This document shows positions 1 to 8,363 of a stretch of DNA of 57,823 bases, one piece after another. Both the position numbers and the translations under genes were made by a program. Source of the DNA: a virus; IMG/VR virus record IMGVR_UViG_3300034106_003862, positions 1 through 57,823 of that record. One strand, given 5' to 3'. Each line of letters starts with the position of its first letter. The stretch's first letter is position 1. The notes under the pieces were generated by a model. That model saw nothing but the letters and a program-made list of their open reading frames with translations, made no database searches and was not told where the DNA came from.

Positions 1-20
1 GATACCTCGATACCAGAAAC

Positions 21-47
21 GCCACGCTGGAGGTAATCCAACGTGGC
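21..47 (-). terminator. Hairpin downstream of the capsid gene
   Basis: An 11-base stem with one mismatch closes a 5-base loop (arms at 21-31 and 37-47). In the leftward transcript it follows the capsid stop by about 35 bases and is followed by GTTTC, so there is no real U-tract. It could be a terminator or a 3' end-protecting hairpin. Confidence 0.5.
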
Positions 48-53
48 GGCAAG

Positions 54-72
54 CCTAGAATGCTATTCTAGG
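54..72 (-). terminator. Second perfect hairpin after the capsid gene
   Basis: A perfect 8-base stem (54-61 with 65-72) closes a 3-base loop, only 9 bases after the capsid stop codon. With the hairpin at 21-47 it makes a tandem pair, typical of the 3' end of a highly expressed capsid transcript. There is no U-run, so RNA stabilisation or processing is as likely as termination. Confidence 0.5.
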
Positions 73-81
73 AGGGGCAAA

Positions 82-1317
82 TTACAGCCCGAGGCTGGTC
101 ACCGGACACTCCGTGACGCTGAACTGCAAGCAACGCTTGTACAGGATCGGGGTCACAGCGGCGGGACGCACCGGCTGGTAAGCGCGGGTGATCTCGTACT
201 TGTGCCAACCGAAGTCGCCGTACATGTTCTCACAGTTGTCCAGCTCGTAGTGCCACTGCAGCTCGCCCATGACGAGCTGCGGAGCGAACTTGAACGAGCC
301 TTCGCCCGTGTAACGCTCCGGAACGAGGCGCTTGAACGAGCCAGCACCGATCAGGAAGCCGACCTCGAAAGGCGCAGCGACCCAAGCCGGGTTGACACGA
401 GCAGCCGTGCCGTTGGTCGTCGCGACACCGATGAACGGCTCGACGAAGATCGGCTGGCCGTTGATGTCGAGACCCGAGGCGCGGAGGGGACGCTGGTCGA
501 TACCGAAGCTGACGCCACGGTAGTTGCCGAACGTTTCCCAGCTATAGCTCGTGAGGGCGCGTTCGCCGCTCTTGAACGAACCAGTCGTCAGGGCAACCAG
601 CGTCTCCTTGACGCCCGCTTCCTGACGGAACTGCTCGATGATGTCCACCGAACCGATGAACTTGTAGTGGGCACCGTTCGTGCCGTCCGCGAACATCTCG
701 TCAAGGATCGTGTCCTTCTTGTAACGAGCGACCGCGTGGAGGGCCGAGAACGTGAGCTGGCCGATGTTGGCCGCCGGGATGTTGACGTAGTCAACGTCGA
801 TCTGGGCCTCGCCGCCCGAGAAGAGCTGGGAGAAGCCGTAGGTGCCGGACAGACCAGACACGAACTTCGTGCCGGAGCGGTCGTGCAGGGTAGCACGCAC
901 GTCGGTGTTCATGTACTGGACCATCAGCTTCTTCAGCGAGTCCTCGGCCATCGAGTACGAGCCCTTGTAGGCCGCGAAGCCGTTCTTCACGCACACCTTG
1001 GGGCCGATACCGCGCTTGGTGCCGAGCGAGTAGGAGTACTCGGTCGTCGCGACGTTGTCCTGCGAGTCAACCGGACCGCACAGCGTGGCCGTGGTCTGGA
1101 AGGTCGGACGGACGAGGGAGTCAGCCGGGAGCGCCTGCTCCTGCACGACGGAACGAACGGTGTCGGACACGCCGGACGGGAAGACACCGCCCTCAAGGAC
1201 GTTGACCCACGGAGAATTATAAGCGAGCGCCTTGGCGATCTGGCCGAGGACGCGGTTGGTGTCCTTCGTCGCCAGCGAGCGGGCGGCGATAGGACCGAAG
1301 CAATTAGGAGTAGCCAT
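82..1317 (-). CDS. Probable major capsid protein
   Basis: A 411-residue protein beginning MATPNCFG. It is the last gene of the terminase-portal-scaffold series, lies two genes after the scaffold candidate, and has the length usual for capsid subunits. I see no diagnostic motif, so the call rests on position, size and a typical capsid composition. I chose the ATG ending at 1317 over an in-frame GTG at 1359, which would add 14 atypical residues. A late-type promoter motif lies about 150 bases upstream, giving the gene its own leader, and two hairpins follow the stop. The glycosyltransferases just upstream could modify it. Confidence 0.7.
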   Translation of the reverse strand: MATPNCFGPIAARSLATKDTNRVLGQIAKALAYNSPWVNVLEGGVFPSGVSDTVRSVVQEQALPADSLVRPTFQTTATLCGPVDSQDNVATTEYSYSLGTKRGIGPKVCVKNGFAAYKGSYSMAEDSLKKLMVQYMNTDVRATLHDRSGTKFVSGLSGTYGFSQLFSGGEAQIDVDYVNIPAANIGQLTFSALHAVARYKKDTILDEMFADGTNGAHYKFIGSVDIIEQFRQEAGVKETLVALTTGSFKSGERALTSYSWETFGNYRGVSFGIDQRPLRASGLDINGQPIFVEPFIGVATTNGTAARVNPAWVAAPFEVGFLIGAGSFKRLVPERYTGEGSFKFAPQLVMGELQWHYELDNCENMYGDFGWHKYEITRAYQPVRPAAVTPILYKRCLQFSVTECPVTSLGL

Positions 1318-1465
1318 CTGGGAATGCCCGAAAGAAGTTAACCCACCGCGCTTGGGCACGGCACGGAGAGAGGTGTGGTTAATCTATTCCTTCGCCAGAC
1401 CAACGGCTCGGACAATCTTTAGGGTCGATGGGCGGTCGAGCAGTCCGTCCAATTTAGGCTCGTAG

Positions 1466-1475
1466 AGTGTACGAC
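1466..1475 (-). promoter_or_regulatory. Late-type promoter motif GTCGTACACT
   Basis: One of six leftward copies of GTCGTA(A/C/T)ACT. It lies in the gap between the glycosyltransferase ending at 1511 and the capsid start. The TACACT half resembles a -10 box. No convincing -35 lies 16-18 bases upstream. It would give the capsid gene its own transcript with a leader of roughly 140 bases. Confidence 0.55.
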
Positions 1476-1510
1476 ACCACGACGGGAACGGTTGCAAAAA
1501 ATGCAGCAGT

Positions 1511-2224
1511 TCACCCGTTCGGGAAGAAACGACGCCGAATGATGTGCAGTCCGCTGTCGTCCTTGATCCCGTGAACGAATGCGTAACGGGTGCCCGGGGC
1601 GTAGATATCGGCCTCCGTGACGTTGGTCCCCCGATACAGGTTCAGCATCTGGTTGCTCTTCCAAGCGTGCCTGTGCAGGCGCTGGGCGTGGTACACGTCC
1701 CAGCCAATGTGGGGGGCCGATCCTTCCAACCCCTTGACCCTATCGCAGAGTGACGGGTGGAAGAGCATGTTGCCATTGATATGCCCTACAGGGCTATGGT
1801 GGGGCGACCAAGCGCCCATGACCAGCTTCCCGTCTTCCAAGGCCATCTTCCACTCCCGCTCGATCCGGTAGAGCCAGTTCCGATACAGGGGCAGGATGTC
1901 GGACTCCAAGAGCCAGACGCCCGTGACACGCTTCCACTCGCCCGTGTTCCACTTTTCTTGGGCCAGCATCAGCGCGTCCGAGGCCATGCCGTTGCAACCA
2001 GCGGGCCAGCCCACTTCCTTGCGACGGCAGGTGTGGGTGAGGATGTCGAACTTGCGCCCAACGTACCCAATCGTCTCGTCGTCCACTGGCGTCGCGTCGA
2101 AGCGGCGCAGGAACATGAACTGGAAACGGTCGTCCTTCTCCGCTTGCAGGTCCGCGATCATTCGCGCAACGGAGAGGGCACGCTGCTTGTCGCCCTCCCA
2201 GTACTGCATGCAGAGAACGATCAT
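1511..2224 (-). CDS. Glycosyltransferase-like protein
   Basis: A 237-residue protein. The N-terminus (MIVLCMQYW) looks like a first beta strand, and LLESDILPLY (residues 105-114) resembles the acidic metal and sugar-nucleotide site of GT-A enzymes. It probably moves a sugar onto a phage component or onto DNA; the acceptor is unknown. Its start overlaps the stop of the preceding HTH-glycosyltransferase (TGATG), so the two are translationally coupled and probably act in one pathway. A non-enzymatic GT-like protein remains possible. Confidence 0.55.
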   Translation of the reverse strand: MIVLCMQYWEGDKQRALSVARMIADLQAEKDDRFQFMFLRRFDATPVDDETIGYVGRKFDILTHTCRRKEVGWPAGCNGMASDALMLAQEKWNTGEWKRVTGVWLLESDILPLYRNWLYRIEREWKMALEDGKLVMGAWSPHHSPVGHINGNMLFHPSLCDRVKGLEGSAPHIGWDVYHAQRLHRHAWKSNQMLNLYRGTNVTEADIYAPGTRYAFVHGIKDDSGLHIIRRRFFPNG

Positions 2225-3282
2225 CAGCCTCGGGTGTTGTGAGCCCCGTAGCAGGCGAATCCGATGTGACCGCAGTGCACCGAGAGGTCCACGTAGGACT
2301 GGTGGCCTGCGATCCCGGCACGGATGCCGAAGGTCTGGTCCTCGCCCTGCTGGAGTCGCGAGTGCTTCAGCGTCTCCATCTTCGTGTCCTCAAGCTGGGA
2401 GCGGATATCGTCGAAGAGCTTCTCGACTTCCGTCAGGTCCATCTTGCCCTCGCGCACGCGCTGGTACGCACCTGCGACTTGCTCAGACAACGACGTGATG
2501 CGGTTCACCGCAGCGTCGTTCGCGTTTGAGAAGTAGTGCCACGACTCGGTCGGGTGAGCGGGCGCGAGATTCGGGAACTTCTTCTGGATGTCGAGGTACA
2601 CCTGACGGTGCACGAGCAGAGCCCCCGTCGCGCACCAGCGTACCGGCTTCAATTCCTCGATCGGGCCGATGTGCACGCGGTTGTTCTCCGCGATACTCTC
2701 CGGTGTCCCCAGCATCGCCTCGTAGAACATCGCACGCCCCTTTGGGTTGCGACCGAAGTAGGTCGCGCCGACGATGGACTTGTTGTGCGAGAGAAGCGCG
2801 TTAAGGGTGTGCTTGCCTGCGAATTTCTCCGGGAGATTGAACCCGGTGAAATGGTTGAACCAACCGGCATTCCCAAACGGAAACACCATGTCGTCGTCCG
2901 TCCAGAACGACCACTCGACGCCAGTCTCTAGGAACTGATCCGCGAGCACGTTCCGAGCGTGGTGGATGAACGCATCGTTGTGGCGCATCAGCGCACCCAT
3001 CTTGTCGCGCTCCAAGAGTCCGAGGATCGAGAAGTGAGTCACCGGATGCACCGCCTTGTAGAACGGCTGGAGGAGGACAACCTTCTTGCCCTCCCACTGC
3101 GCACGCTCGATCGGCTTCGACTCCTTGTGCTCAAAAACCTTCTCCACGGCGGTGAGGCTCGGGGGCTTGGACCCCGTGCGCCACTGCATGATCAGGGCCT
3201 TGGATACACCGAAGAAGTCAGCGGCCTTGTCGTCGCCGAGTTCAAAGATCTTCGCCTTAACGATGTTCTGGAGGTGCGACAT
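2224..3282 (-). CDS. Fusion of an HTH DNA-binding domain with a GT-A glycosyltransferase
   Basis: A 352-residue protein with two parts. Residues about 15-50 (GDDKAADFFGVSKALIMQW onward) read as a helix-turn-helix. From about residue 66 the protein looks like a GT-A glycosyltransferase, with a buried strand (KKVVLLQPF) and the acidic triad TDDDM at 128-132. The C-terminal part contains QGEDQTFGIRA, like the distal catalytic loop of such enzymes. A perfect palindrome and a repeated half-site sit between the scaffold stop and this start codon, and the half-site touches the ATG, so the HTH may bind its own control region. The HTH is clear by eye; autoregulation is inference. Confidence 0.65.
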   Translation of the reverse strand: MSHLQNIVKAKIFELGDDKAADFFGVSKALIMQWRTGSKPPSLTAVEKVFEHKESKPIERAQWEGKKVVLLQPFYKAVHPVTHFSILGLLERDKMGALMRHNDAFIHHARNVLADQFLETGVEWSFWTDDDMVFPFGNAGWFNHFTGFNLPEKFAGKHTLNALLSHNKSIVGATYFGRNPKGRAMFYEAMLGTPESIAENNRVHIGPIEELKPVRWCATGALLVHRQVYLDIQKKFPNLAPAHPTESWHYFSNANDAAVNRITSLSEQVAGAYQRVREGKMDLTEVEKLFDDIRSQLEDTKMETLKHSRLQQGEDQTFGIRAGIAGHQSYVDLSVHCGHIGFACYGAHNTRG

Positions 3283-3320
3283 ATCAGACTAAAAGCTGCT
3301 TGGATGTCTGACTTATCAGA
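3281..3320 (-). promoter_or_regulatory. Palindromic operator candidate with a repeated half-site
   Basis: On the leftward strand the 39 bases between the scaffold stop and the next ATG hold GTCTGATAAGTCAGAC, a perfect 6-4-6 inverted repeat. About 15 bases later the half-site AGTCTGATA recurs and runs into the start codon (GATATG). The arrangement suits a dimer plus a third contact that would block translation or transcription start. The palindrome could also form a short RNA hairpin. Confidence 0.5.
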
Positions 3321-3321
3321 C

Positions 3322-4725
3322 TCAACGCTGCATCGCCTTCCAAGCCTCTTCCATCGCGTCCTCGGCGTTCGTGTCGAAGACATCAACACGCGGGGCCGAG
3401 CGTTCCGCCGTGCCGTTGGAACGGGCCGTGCGTGACAAGCGACCAGCGTCGCGGATGCTCGACAATTCCTTCTCCAGCGCCTTGACGCGGGCCTCGGTTT
3501 CTTTGAGCTGGGCCTGATAGCGCGGGGCCAGCACACCGGCCAGAGCCAGCACGCTGCGCGTGCGAGCGGAGTCGTCCTGCAAGAAATTGAGGAGCATCTT
3601 CTGGGAGTCAGCGGCGATCGCGTTGTGCCGCTCGATCTCGGCCTTGTCCTTCGGGGTCGCGTTGTTCGGCACGTCCTTGGGGTGCAGGAACGGAATCTGC
3701 GGCAGCACGGGCTTGAGGGTCTGCACGGCCTCCTTCACGAACTCCTCCTGACTACGCATCGGGGCCGACTGCTTGTCGGCAAGAATCTGGTCCGCCTTGG
3801 ACTTGATCTCGCGCAGAGCGTTCTGTCGCTCGTTCTCGATGTTCTCGTTGTCGGAGAGGCGGGCCGTGACGAGGAGCTTGTCGCGAGGACTCAGCTTCTC
3901 GGCCCAGCGAGCGATCTGCTCGACCTGCTGGTCATAGGGGAGCTGCTTCACTTGCTCAACTAGCTCGTCCTTGAGCCCGTTTCGCTTGAGGGTCTCAAAA
4001 ATCGTGGAAGAGTTCGTTTCCAGACGGGTATCGAACTTCTGACGAAAGCCCGGGTCGCGCTCGGCGTCGAACGTGGCCCGGAACTCGCGCAGCTCGCGCA
4101 GCTCCGATTCAAGATTGTCCGGCACCGTCTTCTTGGCCGCTTCTTCGAGCTGGGCACGCAGGGCCTTGATCTCTTCGACCGCCTTCTGGGCCTCCTCGCG
4201 TGCGCGGGTCTCGCGCTCCTTGGCCGTGCGCTTCAGCTCCTCGAAAGTGTTCTTCGTCTTCTCCGAAGCATCGGAGCGCAGCTTCACCTTGTCGTAGGGG
4301 TCTTCCTCCGTGGTAGGCTCCTTGGGGGCCTCAACCTTGTCCTCCTTGCCAAGGAGTTTCGTGAGCAGGTCGTCCGGCGTCGGCTCCTCCGTCTGTGACG
4401 TAGGCTGCGTCTCCTCAACGTCGTCAGCCTTCGGCTCGCTCGTCGCCATCTCGCTCGTCACGACCTCCTCGGTGACGGACTCGTCCGGATCGGGCATCTC
4501 CTCCGCCGTCTCGATCTGACGATCGGTCATCTTGTCCCGGTCACGGTCGGCGATGTTGTCGAGCGTCGTCGGGTCACGGCCCAACTCGTCCTTGAACAGG
4601 TTGTCGAGCGCGTCCGTTGCGTTCTCGACGTTGTCGGGCGGCAACACAATGCCGTTCTTGTTCGTCAGTGCAGCTTCGGCCATCGCAGAGCGGGCCGGGA
4701 GGTCGGGTTGGAGGGCGTCGGCCAT
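3322..4725 (-). CDS. Probable capsid scaffolding protein
   Basis: A 467-residue, highly charged, helix-rich protein. Residues about 60-140 are very acidic with many T, E, P and D. Residues about 150-205 (K/R/E/A-rich) and 405-425 look like coiled coils. There is no enzymatic motif. It sits between the portal/81-residue gene and the capsid gene, the usual place for scaffolds, and its start follows the upstream stop by 3 bases. Length and composition fit podovirus scaffolds, which are lost or cleaved during head maturation. The identification rests on context and composition. Confidence 0.7.
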   Translation of the reverse strand: MADALQPDLPARSAMAEAALTNKNGIVLPPDNVENATDALDNLFKDELGRDPTTLDNIADRDRDKMTDRQIETAEEMPDPDESVTEEVVTSEMATSEPKADDVEETQPTSQTEEPTPDDLLTKLLGKEDKVEAPKEPTTEEDPYDKVKLRSDASEKTKNTFEELKRTAKERETRAREEAQKAVEEIKALRAQLEEAAKKTVPDNLESELRELREFRATFDAERDPGFRQKFDTRLETNSSTIFETLKRNGLKDELVEQVKQLPYDQQVEQIARWAEKLSPRDKLLVTARLSDNENIENERQNALREIKSKADQILADKQSAPMRSQEEFVKEAVQTLKPVLPQIPFLHPKDVPNNATPKDKAEIERHNAIAADSQKMLLNFLQDDSARTRSVLALAGVLAPRYQAQLKETEARVKALEKELSSIRDAGRLSRTARSNGTAERSAPRVDVFDTNAEDAMEEAWKAMQR

Positions 4726-4728
4726 GGT

Positions 4729-4974
4729 TTATTCGGGGGAAACTGTCAGGTCAATGATCTGCTGGATTGCACGCTCGTATCCAGCTTGTACGTTCGCCTC
4801 GGCCATGCGCCAAGACTTGCCCATGTTCACGCCCGGGACGAGCGGACTCACCGTGGGCCGGAGCCAGAAGAGCTGCTGAAGAAACTGCTGCCCCGAAGGA
4901 GTGTTCAGGAATTGACGCAGTGCGGCGGCTTGGTCGCTCGACCACTGCGGAGTTTCGGTGGTGATTTTAAGCAT
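4729..4974 (-). CDS. Small conserved-type protein between portal and scaffold
   Basis: An 81-residue protein beginning MLKITTETPQWSSDQ, with LRQFLNTPSGQQFLQQL and a C-terminal helix. The ATG ending at 4974 overlaps the portal stop by 8 bases (ATGCTTAA), so expression is coupled to the portal. An upstream ATG at 5019 would lie wholly inside the portal gene and is less likely. Small proteins of this kind commonly sit between portal and scaffold in podoviruses; I do not know the function. Confidence 0.75.
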   Translation of the reverse strand: MLKITTETPQWSSDQAAALRQFLNTPSGQQFLQQLFWLRPTVSPLVPGVNMGKSWRMAEANVQAGYERAIQQIIDLTVSPE

Positions 4975-7111
4975 TCGGGGGAGCAGCTTGGGCGGGAGCC
5001 GTTTGCTCCGCCGCTGCAACTGCTTCCGGTGGGATGCCCTGCTGGGCCATCAGTTCGTTCTGCTGTTGCTGCGCGGCGAGCGTGGCCTGCAACTGCCCGA
5101 GCTGGGTAGCAGCTTCGCGGATCTGACGGAGGTCTTCCGCGAACTCATCCTTCTTGGCACCGCTGGCGACGGCGACCTCAATGTGCTGGGCCCAGTGACC
5201 GAGAGCAAGCTCAAAAGAGGCCATCAAAGCCGGATCACCGGAACCGAGCTGTTCCGCTGCGGCGGCGATGACCTGCTTGAGTACCTCGATGTGGACTTGG
5301 TGGTTGTCCCGTGGAGACACGGGGACTTCTTTACCCGTAGCGAGGAGCAGGTTCTCCATCTCCTGCTGGCGGCTCTGCTCGGAGATGACGGTCGGATCGG
5401 TTTCCGCGATCATCACGTCGTCGGCAAACTCGGCATCGATACGCGCCGCCGTCGCAGCCTTCTGGAGCTTGGCCTGATCGAACAGCGGGTCCGTGCGCTT
5501 CTCGTTCGCGAAGAGGACAAGCTGCTGGGCCTTGATGTCCGTGAGGTCGTCCACCGTACGCAGCGCGGGCTGGGCCGCGAGGTAGGTCAGCTCCTCCTGC
5601 GTCATGTAGTTGAGCAGGTACTCACGCGCCGACTTGGCTTCCTCGTCGTCGGTTTTCGTATCCACGATGCGTCGCTGGCAGGTGCCGACCATCTTGCCGA
5701 CCTGAATCAGGAAACGCTCAAGGATCGCGTCGCGCTTCTCTTCCTCACGGGCCGCGAAGAGGTTCACCTCGGAAGCCGTCGTGCGCTCGCCGCCGAATTC
5801 CTTCGGCGTCACGCCGCCAGCGATCTGGTCCATGTACGCGACGAGCTGTCGGTCGAGCAGGGCGAACGCCTCGACGTTCGGGTCGATGGCCTTCTGCTGC
5901 GAGATCGTGTAGTTCGCGGGGATGAGGACGGCGTTGCCCATGACCGACAGAGCGAATCGGTTGAGCTGCTTCGCCTCGCCCTGAATGAGGATCTTGCCCG
6001 AAAGCTGGAGGCGGTCCACCACCTCGTTGCGTGCTCGGTCGATGGCAGCAGCGATCTCGAACAGCTCGCGCCCAATGCCCTTCGAGCCCATCAGCTTTCC
6101 GTTTGCCTGCTGGAACGAGAAGAGAGCCAGCACGTCCGACATCTGCTCGAACTGGTCGAGCTTCTCGAAGAGAACCTTCTTGGCCCGCCCGTCCACGATG
6201 TAGTGGCTCACCTTGCCGTCGCACTCCGGGACGTAGAGGTGGTAAATCTCGATCGTCTTCGAGCCGGAGAGCAGCGACAGAGAAACGCTCGACTCGCGGA
6301 TCGCGTCCTCGAACGTGCGGAAGTCCGTGTACGGGTTCGAGTTTCCACCGCCCGTGATGGATCGCGGGGCAGCGGCATTAATCGCGGCCACCGTATTGTC
6401 GATGTCCCAGCCCGCCGCCTCGGCGGCGTCCTTGTTCTCCACGAACGCGGCCAGCTCGTGGATCATCAGGTACTGCTTGCCGATCCAAAGCTGGACCCCG
6501 GAGATGTTCTGCTTCGTGCCGTCAGGGACGAAGAACTCGTCCTGACGGAAATGCGTCGGACGCCACGAGTACTCGTCGAGCCACGCGACACTGGTGAAAC
6601 CAAAGAGGGCATTCTCCTGCGACACCTCGTTCAGGAAGTCCACCCAGCCGTCCCAGCCACGGATCGTTTCCGTAATCTTGCGTCGGAACAGCTCCGTCTT
6701 CTCCTTGCCGCCCGGATGGTTCTCTGGGAACGAAGACGAGGTGAGGTAACGCGCCACCTGCACGGCCTTGGTGAGCCGGGGACTCACCTTGTCGATCGCC
6801 GTGGACAGGGGCTTCGTGGAGAAGTTGCTCTTCCAACCTAAACCATGCTCCTCCAGTTCCTCGCGGGTAAACGGGCGCTCCGCGTTGTACTTGGCGAGGA
6901 TGCGACCGTTCTTCTCGTTCTGGTCGCGCCGGGCCTCCTCCAGCGTGCTGATGATCGCGAAGATGTGCTGGACGTTCGAGATCGCACGCCGCTTCGGCTT
7001 CATCGTCCTCGGGTCGAGGTCCGGTGAATTCACCGTCCCGCCGGAGATGCCGTCCGAGGCGGGCGGGATCAGGGCGTTGGTGGACGAAACGTCGGGGTAG
7101 GCTTGTTCCAT
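4967..7111 (-). CDS. Portal protein
   Basis: A 714-residue protein, the expected size for a podovirus portal. It has the features of that family: an N-terminal region with W/K-rich motifs, a central segment (KGIGRELFEIAAAIDRARNEVVDRLQ, split here for brevity, about residues 343-368) like the long stem helix, QIAGGVTPKEFGGERTTASEV near 430-450, and a Q/A-rich C-terminal tail (about 670-714). It would form the dodecameric ring at the head vertex through which DNA is packaged. It lies downstream of the terminase and upstream of the scaffold. A GTCGTAAACT motif 24 bases before the ATG suggests its own promoter. Confidence 0.85.
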   Translation of the reverse strand: MEQAYPDVSSTNALIPPASDGISGGTVNSPDLDPRTMKPKRRAISNVQHIFAIISTLEEARRDQNEKNGRILAKYNAERPFTREELEEHGLGWKSNFSTKPLSTAIDKVSPRLTKAVQVARYLTSSSFPENHPGGKEKTELFRRKITETIRGWDGWVDFLNEVSQENALFGFTSVAWLDEYSWRPTHFRQDEFFVPDGTKQNISGVQLWIGKQYLMIHELAAFVENKDAAEAAGWDIDNTVAAINAAAPRSITGGGNSNPYTDFRTFEDAIRESSVSLSLLSGSKTIEIYHLYVPECDGKVSHYIVDGRAKKVLFEKLDQFEQMSDVLALFSFQQANGKLMGSKGIGRELFEIAAAIDRARNEVVDRLQLSGKILIQGEAKQLNRFALSVMGNAVLIPANYTISQQKAIDPNVEAFALLDRQLVAYMDQIAGGVTPKEFGGERTTASEVNLFAAREEEKRDAILERFLIQVGKMVGTCQRRIVDTKTDDEEAKSAREYLLNYMTQEELTYLAAQPALRTVDDLTDIKAQQLVLFANEKRTDPLFDQAKLQKAATAARIDAEFADDVMIAETDPTVISEQSRQQEMENLLLATGKEVPVSPRDNHQVHIEVLKQVIAAAAEQLGSGDPALMASFELALGHWAQHIEVAVASGAKKDEFAEDLRQIREAATQLGQLQATLAAQQQQNELMAQQGIPPEAVAAAEQTAPAQAAPPNA

Positions 7112-7135
7112 GGTCGGCGGAGGTGGTGTAACAAG

Positions 7136-7145
7136 AGTTTACGAC
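7136..7145 (-). promoter_or_regulatory. Late-type promoter motif GTCGTAAACT
   Basis: A copy of the six-member leftward motif. It starts one base after the TGA stop of the preceding small basic gene, with TAAACT 24 bases upstream of the portal ATG. The leader between them (CACCACCTCCG) carries no Shine-Dalgarno sequence. Confidence 0.55.
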
Positions 7146-7146
7146 C

Positions 7147-7380
7147 TCAGCGATACCGGGCGGTCTTCTTGGCGATCTTCTTGGGTTGCTTGACGAACTG
7201 CTTGCCTGCTTTCGTGCCCTCGCGCTTGGCCCGGTTGGTCGCGGCCTTCTCAGCCGGGCTCAGTTTCTTTAACGCCGCCTTGGGCAGGTAACGCTCGCCG
7301 GTTTCGAGGCTCGGCTTGCCCGATGCAGTGCGCCACTCTTGGCGCGTCCAGTTTACTAGATCACGTTGCTGGGATTTCAT
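7147..7380 (-). CDS. Small basic protein, DUF5872-associated type
   Basis: A 77-residue, Lys/Arg-rich protein. Its pattern (WTRQEWRTASGKPS, GERYLPKAA, KQFVKQPKKIAKKT) is one I associate with small basic proteins of phages and large viruses, often found with DUF5872 domains. It overlaps the upstream gene by ATGA, and the two look like halves of one functional pair. A virion or DNA-binding role fits the charge; the function is unknown. I chose the ATG ending at 7380 because the longer frame would overrun the neighbour. Confidence 0.65.
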   Translation of the reverse strand: MKSQQRDLVNWTRQEWRTASGKPSLETGERYLPKAALKKLSPAEKAATNRAKREGTKAGKQFVKQPKKIAKKTARYR

Positions 7381-7559
7381 TTGGAGGTCTTGTATCCACC
7401 GCCGTTTTCTTTGTACTGACGTGCGAGTATCTGGGCCTTGCGTGCGGACCACTGGCCCGGATTGCCGCCCTTGCCGCCTGCCTTGATCGATTCAAAGAGA
7501 CGCTTACGCATCCCGGGTTTGGTGTACACCTTCGCTGAGTTAACGGTGGACTTGGTCAT
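7377..7559 (-). CDS. Small basic protein, DUF5872-like
   Basis: A 60-residue protein with the signature KPGMRKRLFESIKAGGKGG and GQWSARKAQILARQYK followed by GGGY. I recall this pattern from DUF5872-type viral proteins. The start MTKSTVNSAK at 7559 gives ATGA overlaps with both neighbours (kinase-like gene upstream, basic protein downstream). Many viruses have this unit joined to the basic partner in one chain; here they are two overlapping genes. Function unknown. Confidence 0.65.
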   Translation of the reverse strand: MTKSTVNSAKVYTKPGMRKRLFESIKAGGKGGNPGQWSARKAQILARQYKENGGGYKTSK

Positions 7560-8152
7560 TGGTTCTTGGGGAGTGAGTTGATCCACGAGACGAGCTTGCC
7601 CTTCAGCTCGGACGGATCGCCGTCGTTGGCGAGCACAAGGTCGGCGTCCCCGGAGGTCACCTCGGTGTTGTCGCGCAGCGTATCCGCGCCCGTACGCTCC
7701 ACCCAGAACGTCACCACCGGCACGTTCATCCACGCGAAAATCTGCTTCGCCTCGGCCAGCTCGTCGCGTCGGCGCACGCCGTCAATCGCCCGGAAGCCCA
7801 TGAGGTACAGGGTCCGGATCAGCGTGCTGGGGCAACGGAAGTAGCGTGCACGCACCTCGTCGTCCGTCTCGCCAGACCGATGCAGCTCGCCGAGGTCTTG
7901 GCGCTGGTTGCAAAGGAAGTCGCCGAACGTAACCAACGACTCGCGGATGAGGTTCTTGTCCTTCGCACGCAGTTCGGCCTCAGTGATCCCGAGGTGCTTT
8001 GCGAGCAGGGGGTAAATGACATCGCTGCACGATGCACCGGGCAGGCTCGTCAGCTCGGCGAAGATTTTCCGTGCCGTGGTTTTACCGTGGCGCGGCGGAC
8101 CGAGGAAGAGGAAGACGGGTGGGTTACCAGTAGTTTTTTGGGCAGTGCTCAT
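7556..8152 (-). CDS. P-loop kinase-like protein (deoxynucleotide kinase type)
   Basis: A 198-residue protein with an early Walker A motif (FLGPPRHGKTT, residues 16-26) and a layout like phage deoxynucleoside monophosphate kinases: a helical LID-like middle, DGVRRRDELAEAK near 123-135, and VTFWVERT near 146-153. It probably phosphorylates a nucleotide, or adenylates or repairs ends. It overlaps the upstream zinc protein by 29 bases, and no later ATG would keep the Walker A motif. The family assignment is fair; the substrate cannot be read. Confidence 0.6.
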   Translation of the reverse strand: MSTAQKTTGNPPVFLFLGPPRHGKTTARKIFAELTSLPGASCSDVIYPLLAKHLGITEAELRAKDKNLIRESLVTFGDFLCNQRQDLGELHRSGETDDEVRARYFRCPSTLIRTLYLMGFRAIDGVRRRDELAEAKQIFAWMNVPVVTFWVERTGADTLRDNTEVTSGDADLVLANDGDPSELKGKLVSWINSLPKNQ

Positions 8153-8363
8153 CGCGGATCATGGTCTTGAGTGAAACGAAACAGGTGCAGACATCGCACT
8201 GACCGCCCGGCACCGTGAAGTGCGGGCACGTGCGGCAGATGTCCAGTCGGCGGTCACGCTCCTCGGGCTCAATGAGGTACGTTCCCGATTTATTCACGCG
8301 GCGCGTGAGCAGCCGCTTAATCGTGCGCCATAGGTTGACGAAGGTGTCTTTGCGGAGGATCAT
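8124..8363 (-). CDS. Small cysteine-rich, zinc-ribbon-like protein
   Basis: A 79-residue protein with a basic N-terminal half and Cys pairs in the C-terminal half (CRTCPHF, CDVCTCF, then DEHCPKNYW), which suggest one zinc site. The same layout recurs in the longer gene immediately upstream, so the two are probably related. The start MILRKDTF overlaps the upstream stop by ATGA. Similar short zinc proteins sit beside glycosyltransferases in other phages, but the role is unknown. Confidence 0.65.
   Translation of the reverse strand: MILRKDTFVNLWRTIKRLLTRRVNKSGTYLIEPEERDRRLDICRTCPHFTVPGGQCDVCTCFVSLKTMIRDEHCPKNYW

Noticed and set aside
43-1341. Plus-strand open frame opposite the capsid gene
   Set aside because: Antisense shadow with atypical composition; the leftward frame has the right size, place, promoter motif and 3' hairpins.
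4958-6841. Long plus-strand open frame (over 600 codons) opposite the portal gene
   Set aside because: It is the antisense of a confident portal gene, made open by the GC-rich third positions; its Arg/Val/Leu/Asp-heavy composition has no domain signature and no start signals.
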